Assembly (NCBI RefSeq): GCF_019469205.1
Contig: NZ_CP048265.1
Span: 1,364,001 to 1,428,000 of the forward strand
DNA: 64,000 bases
Reading direction: 5' to 3'
Origin: Gilliamella sp. ESL0405
GTDB taxonomy: Bacteria > Pseudomonadota > Gammaproteobacteria > Enterobacterales > Orbaceae
Part shown: piece by piece, positions 19,256 through 26,579 of the stretch
Position numbering within the stretch: position 1 is the first letter of the stretch
Layout of the letters: each line of letters begins with the position of its first letter
The notes under the pieces: model-generated
Told to the model about the DNA's origin: nothing
Database searches by the model: none
The model's input: only the letters and a program-made list of their open reading frames with translations
Made by a program: the position numbers and the translations under genes

Positions 19256-20287
19256 TTATCGATATAGATCGACAAAAACAGTGATATTTGGTCCATTCGA
19301 ATCGTGAGCAACTCGCGCTATATGGTAATATTTAGCACCAGCATCAATCGCTCGTTTACCTGCTTGATAAGAAATTTCTTGATCAGTCACATAGTATCCT
19401 CTGAACTTGATCGTATTAAATGCCACCATTTTAGCTGCTGTAGCATCGTTAAGCTCTTGAATTTTACGACCATCAGGAAGAGTGACAGTGTAACGATTTA
19501 CGCGTTGCGGTTCAACCGGAACTGCTGAAGCAGTTTGAGTTGAAGTCGAGGTTGTCGCTGTTTGAGTGGTTGTTGTTTTATCAATAACTTTATTATTGAA
19601 TTTTTCAGCATAGAATTTTTCATTAAATGATGATGGTGAGTAATAGCCCGGTTTTTCAACCTGCATAGCGGCTTCACCACCTTGAGCTAATGCTTGTTGA
19701 CCAGCTTCAGAATCATAAGGAATTGCATTTTCCGGTTGTAGTTTACGCTCCGGCGCATCTTTCTTAAATAAGTAAGCTGCAACTTGTAAATTACTTCCTA
19801 ATTCTGATCGTGAGTCGATATAAAAGGCATAAGCGCCATGACTTGCAGCTTCTTTAGCTATAGCTTGGTTGATGTCGTAATCGGTAGGGAAGTAGCCACG
19901 AATACGGACAATATCAAAAGGTTCTAATCGAATAGCTTTTGATTTAGGATATTCATACACACCTTCAAATTGACGAAGACTTTCTTCTTTCTCAATCGCT
20001 TTAGGTGCATCTGCTTTATATAATTTAGCGTAAACTATACGTAATGTATCATTTGAAGGGCTTATATTTGTTGTAGTGATATAGAAAGAAGCGGCTCCTT
20101 CTTTATCAGCTGCTTTAGACATAGCCATTATATAATCACTATCTGTATAAAATGCACCACGAATAGTGATACTTTTAAATGATTGCATGCTATTTGCTTG
20201 TTCTTCATTTAGTTGCTGGGCAGCAAACGAAGAGATAGGGACTAGTGCGAGTGTAGCAGCAATAAATGTTTTCTTTAAACTTGTCAT
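19256..20287 (-). CDS. ydgH: YdgH-type periplasmic protein with three DUF1471 (BhsA/McbA) domains
   Basis: 343 aa with a Sec signal peptide (MTSLKKTFIAATLALVPISSFA, cut before AQQ). Three DUF1471 repeats each have the I/V-x-(I/V)-R/x-G-x-(F/Y) start: SITIRGAFY, IVRIRGYF and TIKFRGYYV. The last block (TLPDGRKIQELNDATAA...AGAKYYHIARV) matches E. coli YdgH closely. A Thr/Gln/Ser-rich linker (TTTTQTATTSTSTQT) precedes the third repeat. DUF1471 proteins are periplasmic and stress-responsive; YdgH is associated with the cell envelope and its mechanism is unclear. It lies 53 bp downstream of fnr on the same strand. Confidence 0.85.
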   Translation of the reverse strand: MTSLKKTFIAATLALVPISSFAAQQLNEEQANSMQSFKSITIRGAFYTDSDYIMAMSKAADKEGAASFYITTTNISPSNDTLRIVYAKLYKADAPKAIEKEESLRQFEGVYEYPKSKAIRLEPFDIVRIRGYFPTDYDINQAIAKEAASHGAYAFYIDSRSELGSNLQVAAYLFKKDAPERKLQPENAIPYDSEAGQQALAQGGEAAMQVEKPGYYSPSSFNEKFYAEKFNNKVIDKTTTTQTATTSTSTQTASAVPVEPQRVNRYTVTLPDGRKIQELNDATAAKMVAFNTIKFRGYYVTDQEISYQAGKRAIDAGAKYYHIARVAHDSNGPNITVFVDLYR

Positions 20288-20340
20288 AAATAAAGACCTT
20301 ACAATAAATATGTTGATAATTTTAGCATAAAAATAAAAAT

Positions 20341-21054
20341 TTATTTAGCCAAATCCATTAGAGCATTTAGGTTATTGATAAATATATATTTTCCTTTCGC
20401 CGATAAAATATTCTGCTCTTGAAATTTTGATAGATTACGGCTAACAGTTTCGATGGTTAATCCTAAATAATTAGCAATATCAGCACGACTCATCGACAAT
20501 TTAATGTTTAAAGATGAATGGCCTCGTTGTTCGTAACGTGTGTAAAGAGAGTATATAAAAGTCGCCAATCGTTCATCAGATTTTTTCTGAGAATAACATA
20601 GCACTAATTTCTGAAAATTATGAATATCAGCACTCAATAAGTTTAAAACCATATCTCTAACATTTTTGTGAGTATGGAATAGCGACATTAATTCATCATA
20701 ATTGAGTTCACAAACCAAAGTATTACTTAAAGCTTGAATATTGTTGTTATATACCTTAGTTGAAATAGCATCTAAGCCAACAATATCGCCGGGTAAATAA
20801 AAGCCATTAATTTGTTCATTTCCTTCAGGTGTTACAACAAATGTTTTTAATGCACCGGAATGAATGATAAAGAATTTAGTAAAAGGTGTTTTGGCTTTAA
20901 TAAGAATTTCATTTTTTAAATAAGATTGCTTACGTTTTAAAACACTATCCAACGTATTATTAAGCAACATTGGAATACAAAATGCTCCCATACTGCATAA
21001 CTCGCATGGTACAGCACAACTTTTTGAACGTAATGTCTTATTTATAGTTTGCAT
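20341..21054 (-). CDS. fnr: FNR anaerobic transcriptional regulator
   Basis: CRP/FNR-family activator. The [4Fe-4S] ligands are all present. In numbering from an upstream ATG at 21102, they are C33, C36 and C42 in CAVPCELCSMGAFC, and C131 in TLVCEL. The cyclic-nucleotide-like domain is followed by a helix-turn-helix whose recognition helix contains E218-T-V-S221-R222, the FNR specificity residues that read TTGAT. O2 destroys the cluster and inactivates the dimer. The start is set at ATG 21054 because AAGGA lies just before it; the frame is open to 21102, but that ATG has no ribosome site. FNR would control the anaerobic genes seen elsewhere in this window. Confidence 0.93.
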   Translation of the reverse strand: MQTINKTLRSKSCAVPCELCSMGAFCIPMLLNNTLDSVLKRKQSYLKNEILIKAKTPFTKFFIIHSGALKTFVVTPEGNEQINGFYLPGDIVGLDAISTKVYNNNIQALSNTLVCELNYDELMSLFHTHKNVRDMVLNLLSADIHNFQKLVLCYSQKKSDERLATFIYSLYTRYEQRGHSSLNIKLSMSRADIANYLGLTIETVSRNLSKFQEQNILSAKGKYIFINNLNALMDLAK

Positions 21055-21208
21055 ACAATCCTTAAGGGGAGTGGTTTCTAAATTTGGTGATAAGGTTACC
21101 ATATTTTGAGATAAAACGAAATTTGTTCGATCATGTTTATTTAACTAAATGATGTGACAGATTGCGGAGATAGTATCGATTAAAACGAAATGATATTATT
21201 TAACTTCT

Positions 21209-21238
21209 AATTTCATTATTTAACATAATATACATTAT
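21209..21238. repeat. Left arm of a perfect 30-bp inverted repeat (pairs with 22773-22802)
   Basis: Begins AATTTCATTATTTAAC and ends with an ATTAT end; its reverse complement occurs exactly at 22773-22802. It contains a small palindrome CATAAT-N4-ATTATG at 21224-21239. It lies about 155 bp upstream of the fnr start and marks one edge of a 1.6-kb accessory cassette. Confidence 0.85.
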
Positions 21239-21273
21239 GCGCACTAATATAGATTCATAAGAAAAGGGCCAAA

Positions 21274-21435
21274 TCATGCCACTAATTTAAAAATTTGTGG
21301 CATTTGATACCAATCTGGAATCGGACAATCAGAAACTTCAACTTTTCTAATTTCACGTACAGCAACTGGACTAAATTTAGCTATCTGGATGATGCTGTAA
21401 AATATATAATAAATAAAAGTTAATAAATTGCTCAT
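21274..21435 (-). CDS. Small hypothetical ORF (53 aa) in the inverted-repeat cassette
   Basis: MSNLLTFIYYIFYSIIQ is a short hydrophobic N-terminus, followed by a polar part with VREIRKVEVSD and CPIPDWYQMPQIF. The composition looks coding (no low-complexity AT translation), but there is no ribosome site, and it may be the remains of a longer gene. Its last codons overlap a hairpin ATGCCAC/GTGGCAT (21275-21302). I do not recognise a family. Confidence 0.35.
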   Translation of the reverse strand: MSNLLTFIYYIFYSIIQIAKFSPVAVREIRKVEVSDCPIPDWYQMPQIFKLVA

Positions 21436-21485
21436 GAAAATAAGCAATAAATTTTACTGTTTACTCTTGAATTTAAATTATTTAC

Positions 21486-21531
21486 CGTGGGAAACCACGT
21501 TAAAGTTCGGGTGTCACTGAACATCCGAACT
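21486..21531 (+). promoter_or_regulatory. Two tandem RNA hairpins in the leader of the 96-aa ORF
   Basis: First hairpin CGTGG-GAAA-CCACG (21486-21499), a 5-bp stem with a GNRA tetraloop. The second is an 11-bp stem AGTTCGGGTGT/ACATCCGAACT (21504-21531) with one G-U pair. They are much more GC-rich than the flanks and are followed by a C7 run. No known riboswitch was recognised. Confidence 0.5.
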
Positions 21532-21562
21532 CTAACCCCCCCAAAATTAATAAGGTATATAT

Positions 21563-21592
21563 ATGAATTATTATAAGGAGGCTTTCTTCTAA
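21563..21592 (+). CDS. Nine-codon upstream ORF (candidate leader peptide)
   Basis: Encodes MNYYKEAFF, with AAGG 7 nt before the ATG. Its last three sense codons and stop form the 5' arm of the hairpin that hides the ribosome site of the next ORF. Such short ORFs occur often by chance; the placement is what makes it notable. Confidence 0.35.
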   Translation: MNYYKEAFF

Positions 21593-21615
21593 CTATTTAA
21601 TAAATTAGGAGAAAG
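21582..21615 (+). promoter_or_regulatory. Hairpin sequestering the ribosome binding site of the 96-aa ORF
   Basis: CTTTCTTCTAA (21582-21592) pairs with TTAGGAGAAAG (21605-21615): 11 bp with one G-U and a 12-nt loop. The AGGAG of the downstream gene (start 21617) is entirely inside the stem. The upstream nine-codon ORF runs through the 5' arm, so its translation could open the stem. Confidence 0.5.
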
Positions 21616-21616
21616 T

Positions 21617-21907
21617 ATGTTAAAACTAAAAAAACAATTTTCAAGACGTAGTATACATAAAACTAGTATAGGCGACATTGAATATTATACTTATGTTCAT
21701 AGTGAGTCACATAAACATTTCAGCACTAAACAAGAAAAAAGTGCCTATTGCATTCACATGATTGAATATAAACAGTATAAACTAAAAATTAGGCCGTCAA
21801 GGGGAAGTAATATAGCCAATCCTTGGGATGATTACCCATCCTACGTATATAAGATGTCAAAAAGCTGGAAATATAATTCAAAAAGAAAGAAACAATATCA
21901 TAATTAG
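21617..21907 (+). CDS. Hypothetical basic 96-aa protein
   Basis: Highly basic (many K, R and H), without signal peptide or membrane helix. Aromatic-rich segments include IEYYTYVHSESHKHF, and the C-terminus is SKSWKYNSKRKKQYHN. The start is ATG with a strong AGGAG 6 nt upstream, occluded by a hairpin. It lies in the inverted-repeat cassette and is followed at once by a 100-bp nested palindrome. I do not recognise the family; the charge is compatible with nucleic-acid binding, but no motif shows this. Confidence 0.55.
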   Translation: MLKLKKQFSRRSIHKTSIGDIEYYTYVHSESHKHFSTKQEKSAYCIHMIEYKQYKLKIRPSRGSNIANPWDDYPSYVYKMSKSWKYNSKRKKQYHN

Positions 21908-21909
21908 TA

Positions 21910-22010
21910 CGCATAATCTGCCGTTATGCTAAATTCTTGACTGTTAGCCACCTGCGGTGGCCAACATTATACAGCCTACGAATTAAACTTAACGGCATTA
22001 ACATTATGCG
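21910..22010. repeat. 100-bp nested palindrome (three paired arms)
   Basis: The outer arms CGCATAAT/ATTATGCG (21910-21917, 22003-22010), middle arms GCCGTTA/TAACGGC (21920-21926, 21990-21996) and central GTTAGCCACC/GGTGGCCAAC (21943-21965, one mismatch, TGC loop) nest in order. The layout resembles folded recombination sites such as integron attC, but canonical attC core sequences are missing. The ATTATGCGNACTA at its 3' end also occurs directly repeated at 21234-21246. Confidence 0.55.
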
Positions 22011-22180
22011 AACTATTTTTTTATAGAAATTATCTGATTCTATTAATTTTCTTAAATTATTAAATAGAATCATTCTCCACATCCATTTTTCTTTAAAAAA
22101 TAATTATACTATGATATAAAATTTCGATCTTTTATAAACGTTCTAAAATTATAAAGTCATATAATAAAAGGAAATTAGGA

Positions 22181-22648
22181 ATGAAAAAAATATTAATTAT
22201 AATTACTTTAATGTTCAGCTCAATACTTTATGCCAACCCAGCTCCATTTGGACTTGAAATTCATAAAACTACATTAAAAGAAGCACAGGAAAAATATACT
22301 TTAATTGACAATGGAATTAATTATTATTCCAAAGGACCAATGTATACGATAAAAGACAGCGAACTACCACTTGATGCCTCAAAAGTAACGCTTATTTTTT
22401 CAAAAGATGAAAATATACTACTATCTGTTTCAGCAACATTTAATAAATCTAAATTTGAATCATTGTATGAAAATTTATCAAAAAAATACAAATTAATATT
22501 CGTAGACAATCAATATGCTACATTCACAGATGACCAAACTATTATCCATCTATATGTTCCCCATATGTCTTTTGATTCAACTGTTGAATATATTTTTAAT
22601 GAATTTGATAATTTGAAAGAAGCAATACATATTGAAAAAATAAATTAA
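22181..22648 (+). CDS. Hypothetical secreted/periplasmic protein (155 aa)
   Basis: Signal peptide MKKILIIITLMFSSILYA, cut before NPAPFG. The mature part has an alternating beta-strand pattern (KVTLIFSKDENILLSVSATF, YATFTDDQTIIHLYVP) without cysteines. AAAGGAAAT precedes the ATG. The N-terminal PFGLEI..T..E....Y pattern looks like a recurring family of small periplasmic proteins of unknown function, but I cannot name it. It is the second plus-strand gene inside the inverted-repeat cassette. Confidence 0.65.
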   Translation: MKKILIIITLMFSSILYANPAPFGLEIHKTTLKEAQEKYTLIDNGINYYSKGPMYTIKDSELPLDASKVTLIFSKDENILLSVSATFNKSKFESLYENLSKKYKLIFVDNQYATFTDDQTIIHLYVPHMSFDSTVEYIFNEFDNLKEAIHIEKIN

Positions 22649-22772
22649 ATTCGCAGATGAATAGAAATTTTTTAGCGTGTTTTCTTTTAAAAAAACGTTA
22701 GTAAGTCCCCTATTTTCCATTATTACGCACTTAATTTAATAATTGTAATTAAATCAAATAGTTAAAATTCAA

Positions 22773-22802
22773 ATAATGTATATTATGTTAAATAATGAAA
22801 TT
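22773..22802. repeat. Right arm of the 30-bp inverted repeat (pairs with 21209-21238)
   Basis: Exact reverse complement of the left arm. It sits about 115 bp beyond the rlhA stop. The gap 22649-22915 otherwise holds no convincing gene; a variant ATTATTACGCACT near 22714 echoes the ATTATGCGNACT repeats at 21234 and 22003. Confidence 0.85.
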
Positions 22803-22915
22803 ATTACGAACTAAAATGACACCTTTTATATTCGCTATTTATCGCTAAAATTCTTAAATAGATGATTGGTTATAATAATTATCGAATAAATAATAATCCG
22901 ATAATTATCAATATG

Positions 22916-24859
22916 TTAATCATTACTTGTCAGTAAAATAACTTCACTACCAGGCAATGGCATTTTTAAAATATGCTTTTTGATTTTGCCCCAAACCTGC
23001 ATTTCACAAGCTTTACAGTTGAATTTTAGAATCAATTCTTCGTTATTTTGAACTAATTTCATTGGCGTAACTTTGGTTTTAACGCCCTGAATTCCTTTGG
23101 CTTGTTTTGGACATAAATTGAACGCAAATCGTAAACAATGTTTGGTAATCATCAACGGCGCATCATCTTTAACTTGATGCGCTTCATAAGCACTTTCAAT
23201 CAATGTCACGCCATGCTGATTATAAAATTCTCTGGCTTTATGATTGTAAACATTGGCCAAAAAAGTTAACTGATTTTCCGGATATATTGGCGCTGGTTGA
23301 ATTTCGGGTTTACGTTTTTTCGGTTGATAATTTGCTAATCGTGCTGTAGTGAGATTAGTAATAATATCTCGTCTTAGTTGATTAAGTTGGCTACTAGGAA
23401 TGAAATAGACCGTTTCAAGTTCAATCTCTAAATGCGATAAATAATAAATAGTCTGTCCAAGTTTGGATAAATTATCCTTAATATTTTTTATCGCTTTCTC
23501 GGGTTGTTGGGCAAGATCAAATTCGCCATGGAGCTCTAATTGAACGTTTATCCCCTCTTCACTTTTAGCGACTAATTGGATACCTTTATCGCAATTACGT
23601 AATGTAAAGGTTAAGCCTATACGGCGTTGGCTGGAATCTTTAAGTAGATTTTGTTGCCATAGGTGATCTAAATTGCGATTGATGACATAGGGCAATTTAA
23701 CCGAAAAAAGAGGTTTTGGGATTTCATTAGGAAATACTCGATAAAGATTAGTTGATAGTTTTTCCACGCGATCGGCTCGAAAACCAAAATTTTCACGCTT
23801 AATCAGTACATTAAGCCCATCACCATTGGTTAAGTTTTTGCTGGTGCTGATGTCGATACTTTGCTTTGTTACTTTAATTATTTCGCCAATTTGTAAGCCG
23901 ACAAATTTTGGAGAATCAAATGCTCCTATATCTGGCTGTCGGCCACGAACAAAGTAATCGGTACTGCCTCTATGGAATGTTCGATCAGGATCGGGGGTGA
24001 AAAAGTGTTCAGTTTTTCCACTTGATGCAGGACAAAAATCGGTAGAATTAGATAAGATATCATCTAATTTTTGCCGATAAAATGACGTAATATTTTTGAC
24101 GTAACTTACATCTTTATACCGCCCTTCTATTTTGAACGATCTTACGCCTGCTTCTATAAGCTGTTTTAAATTATTTGACTGATTATTATCTTTCATTGAT
24201 AAAAGATGTTTTTCATAAGCGACAATTCGCCCTTGATCATCTTTTAAAGTGAAAGGTAATCGACATGCTTGAGAACAATCACCACGATTTGCACTCCGCC
24301 CTGTTTGTGCATGGGAAATATAACACTGACCGGAAAAAGCCACGCAAAGTGAGCCATGAATAAAAAACTCGATATTGGCATCGATTTGCTGATGAATGGT
24401 TGCTATTTCGGTTAAGTTAAGCTCTCTGGCTAAAACGATTTGAGAAAAACCAACATCCGATAAAAATTTTGCTTTCTCCGGTGTTCGGATATCCATTTGC
24501 GTACTGGCATGTAAATCGATTGGTGGAATATCTAAATTTAAAATCCCCATATCTTGTACAATTAACGCATCAATGCCTGCATCATATAGTTGCCAAATTA
24601 GTTTCCTTGCCGGCTCTAGCTCATTGTCATGTAATATGGTGTTTAAAGTGACAAATACTTTAGCGTAATACTGATGAGCAAACTCGACTAATTGCGCAAT
24701 ATCGCTAACTGAATTACCGGCGTTATGGCGTGCACCAAAATTAGGCCCACCAATATATACAGCATCTGCACCATGTAAAATGGCTTGTTTGGCAATTTCG
24801 ATATTTTTAGCCGGGCTAAGTAGTTCTAATGTATTCGTAGCGTTTTTAGGATGCAACAT
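22916..24859 (-). CDS. rlhA: 23S rRNA 5-hydroxycytidine C2501 synthase (U32 family)
   Basis: 647 aa. The U32 N-terminal barrel has LELLSPAKNIEIAKQAILHGADAVY-type sequence. The iron-sulfur/U32 signature is GSLCVAFSGQCYISHAQTGRSANRGDCSQACR in pieces near residues 168-200, and EGRYKD follows. The length and the extra C-terminal domain with further cysteines (KFNCKACEMQ) fit RlhA (YdcP, ~650 aa) rather than TrhP/YegQ (~450 aa). RlhA hydroxylates C2501 of 23S rRNA using prephenate-derived chemistry. It is downstream of htpX on the same strand. Confidence 0.85.
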   Translation of the reverse strand: MLHPKNATNTLELLSPAKNIEIAKQAILHGADAVYIGGPNFGARHNAGNSVSDIAQLVEFAHQYYAKVFVTLNTILHDNELEPARKLIWQLYDAGIDALIVQDMGILNLDIPPIDLHASTQMDIRTPEKAKFLSDVGFSQIVLARELNLTEIATIHQQIDANIEFFIHGSLCVAFSGQCYISHAQTGRSANRGDCSQACRLPFTLKDDQGRIVAYEKHLLSMKDNNQSNNLKQLIEAGVRSFKIEGRYKDVSYVKNITSFYRQKLDDILSNSTDFCPASSGKTEHFFTPDPDRTFHRGSTDYFVRGRQPDIGAFDSPKFVGLQIGEIIKVTKQSIDISTSKNLTNGDGLNVLIKRENFGFRADRVEKLSTNLYRVFPNEIPKPLFSVKLPYVINRNLDHLWQQNLLKDSSQRRIGLTFTLRNCDKGIQLVAKSEEGINVQLELHGEFDLAQQPEKAIKNIKDNLSKLGQTIYYLSHLEIELETVYFIPSSQLNQLRRDIITNLTTARLANYQPKKRKPEIQPAPIYPENQLTFLANVYNHKAREFYNQHGVTLIESAYEAHQVKDDAPLMITKHCLRFAFNLCPKQAKGIQGVKTKVTPMKLVQNNEELILKFNCKACEMQVWGKIKKHILKMPLPGSEVILLTSND

Positions 24860-24899
24860 GGTTACGTCTCATGAATGGTAAATAATGGACAGATACAAT

Positions 24900-24935
24900 T
24901 TGGCAAACATTGGGAACATTACCCATGTTTGCCAA
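24900..24935. repeat. Strong hairpin between htpX and rlhA
   Basis: Perfect 11-bp arms TTGGCAAACAT/ATGTTTGCCAA, with a few further inner pairs. No U-run follows on either strand, so it is not a classical terminator. It is fused to one copy of the ~43-bp repeat family. Confidence 0.55.
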
Positions 24936-24971
24936 GAAGTTTCAGAAAACATATACGTTTAAGTAAAAAAC
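24930..24971 (+). repeat. ~43-bp intergenic repeat, copy A (divergent)
   Basis: Contains CAAGAAGTTTCAGAAAACAT followed by ATACGTTTAAGTAAAAAAC. It matches copies at 49336-49379 and 49623-49666 with a few substitutions, in the same orientation. It ends at the htpX stop codon. Confidence 0.65.
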
Positions 24972-25843
24972 TAACCGATAAATGATTGATTACGTAAAGC
25001 ATCAATACGTTTATCTAAAGGTGGATGTGACATAAACAGTTCTGAAAATTTGATCTTTTTAGCACCATTAATACAAAATGCGAGGATTGAAGCTTGTTCA
25101 GTTGGTTCATGGCTGACTTTCAATTTTTCAAGAGCAGCGATCATTTTTGTTGCGCCGACTAATTTCGCTGACCCGGCATCAGCCTTAAACTCTCTATAAC
25201 GTGAAAACCACATTACGATAAGACTCGCTAAAATACCAAAAATGGTTTCAAATACCATAACAATTAGGAAATAAACTAAATGAGAAGGAACTTTGCTGTC
25301 ACGTTCATTAAGCGCTTGAGAAACAGCAAAAGATAATAAGCGAGAGATAAAAATCACAAAAGTATTAAGCACACCTTGTAACAAAGTCATTGTTACCATA
25401 TCACCATTGGCTATATGGCTCATTTCATGGCCAATTACTGCCTCGGCTTCATCTTGAGTCATTGAATTTAATAGACCAGAACTGACCGCAACAAGCGAGT
25501 TATTTTTGGTTGCACCGGTTGCAAAAGCATTGATATCAGAGGCATTGTAAATAGCAACATCGGGCATATTAAGCTTAAGCTCAGATGATTGACGGCGCAC
25601 AACATCAATTAACCATTGTTCTTGAGCCGTTCTTGGCTGAGTAATGATTTTCCCCCCAACAGAACTTAAAGCGATTTTTTTGGATAATAGTAAAGAAATG
25701 AAAGAGCCACCAAAACCAAAAATGCCAGCAAAGATAAGCAATCCTAAGGTACTATGGGCATCAACATGTAATAAACTTAAAATGATACCAAATACAAACA
25801 TAACAGCTAAGTTAGTTAGAATAAATAATCCAACTCGCATCAT
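24971..25843 (-). CDS. htpX: Membrane zinc metalloprotease HtpX
   Basis: About 290 aa (E. coli 293). The N-terminus [15 protein letters not shown] matches HtpX; four hydrophobic segments and the zinc motif HEMSH with the downstream glutamate in [13 protein letters not shown] are visible. It degrades misfolded inner-membrane proteins together with FtsH. The start is set at 25843: GAGG is 8 nt upstream of this ATG, while an earlier in-frame ATG (25849) is only 2 nt from it. Confidence 0.94.
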   Translation of the reverse strand: MMRVGLFILTNLAVMFVFGIILSLLHVDAHSTLGLLIFAGIFGFGGSFISLLLSKKIALSSVGGKIITQPRTAQEQWLIDVVRRQSSELKLNMPDVAIYNASDINAFATGATKNNSLVAVSSGLLNSMTQDEAEAVIGHEMSHIANGDMVTMTLLQGVLNTFVIFISRLLSFAVSQALNERDSKVPSHLVYFLIVMVFETIFGILASLIVMWFSRYREFKADAGSAKLVGATKMIAALEKLKVSHEPTEQASILAFCINGAKKIKFSELFMSHPPLDKRIDALRNQSFIG

Positions 25844-26026
25844 AAACATATCCTCAATAATTGTTGTTATTAATATATTAAATTAGCTTTTTATATGATC
25901 TCAAAAAAGGTCAAAAGCGACAACTGATTTAATTTCAAATTTAAATATAATTAATTATTTGCGGATTTATTATGCAATGATGATTAGATGCATGAAGGAG
26001 GAAATAAATTCAAAATTAAACAGGTT

Positions 26027-26139
26027 GGGTGGAGACTCTATCAGCCACATCCCACACACATATTTTTTACTTTGGCTGCTTCCTTCCGGACCTGACCTGA
26101 TGAGCAAAGAAATGTTGCAAGAGGACCCATAGAGCCTCC
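26027..26139 (-). ncRNA. ffs: 4.5S RNA (bacterial small SRP RNA)
   Basis: On the minus strand the SRP signature CAGGTCAGGTCCGGAAGGA, followed by AGCAGCC, forms the GGAA-tetraloop domain IV that binds Ffh. The ends pair: GGAGGCTCTAT with ATAGAGTCTCC, giving about 113 nt (E. coli 114). It lies in the htpX-ihfA gap, which has no other gene. Confidence 0.95.
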
Positions 26140-26210
26140 ATAGAAGAGGCAGTATTATGCTTGAATATTTGAAATTTTACAACTATTTTTTTGAATAAAA
26201 AGACTAATCG

Positions 26211-26241
26211 GCCTTTCTTAAGCCTTAAACAAAAGAAAGGC
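26211..26241 (-). terminator. Hairpin downstream of ihfA
   Basis: Arms GCCTTTCTT/AAGAAAGGC with a 13-nt loop, 40 nt after the ihfA stop. A U-rich stretch comes about 10 nt later on the minus strand, so termination is plausible but not typical. Confidence 0.5.
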
Positions 26242-26281
26242 GATTATTTGCAAGAATGCTTATAGAATTAATTCAACAATA

Positions 26282-26575
26282 TTAAATTGTTAGATTTTTT
26301 TCTATACGCTCTCTAAATTTAATGCCAGGTCTGAATGTAACCACTCGACGAGCTGAAATATCAACACTTTCACCTGTTTTAGGATTACGTCCAGGACGTG
26401 AATTTTTATCACGTATGGCAAAATTACCGAAACCTGATAATTTAACTGGCTCACCTTTTTCTAAAGCGACTCGAATCTCTTCAAAAAAAAGTTCAACAAG
26501 GACTTTAGCTTCTTGACGATCGATATCAAATTTCTCGGCAAGACGATCTGCTATATCAGCTTTAGTTAATGTCAT
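26282..26575 (-). CDS. ihfA: Integration host factor alpha subunit
   Basis: 97 aa, DNABII family. Visible are [14 protein letters not shown] at the N-terminus, VKLSGFGNF, and the DNA-bending arm [10 protein letters not shown] with the intercalating proline, then [10 protein letters not shown]. It forms a heterodimer with IhfB and bends DNA in transcription, recombination and replication. It starts 4 nt after the pheT stop, the conserved pheS-pheT-ihfA operon. Confidence 0.95.
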   Translation of the reverse strand: MTLTKADIADRLAEKFDIDRQEAKVLVELFFEEIRVALEKGEPVKLSGFGNFAIRDKNSRPGRNPKTGESVDISARRVVTFRPGIKFRERIEKNLTI

Positions 26576-26579
26576 ATGA

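Noticed and set aside
21908-22012. Integron attC site
   Set aside because: The nested stem is attC-like, but RYYYAAC and GTTRRRY cores are not present in the right places and no integron integrase is visible; kept only as a structural observation.
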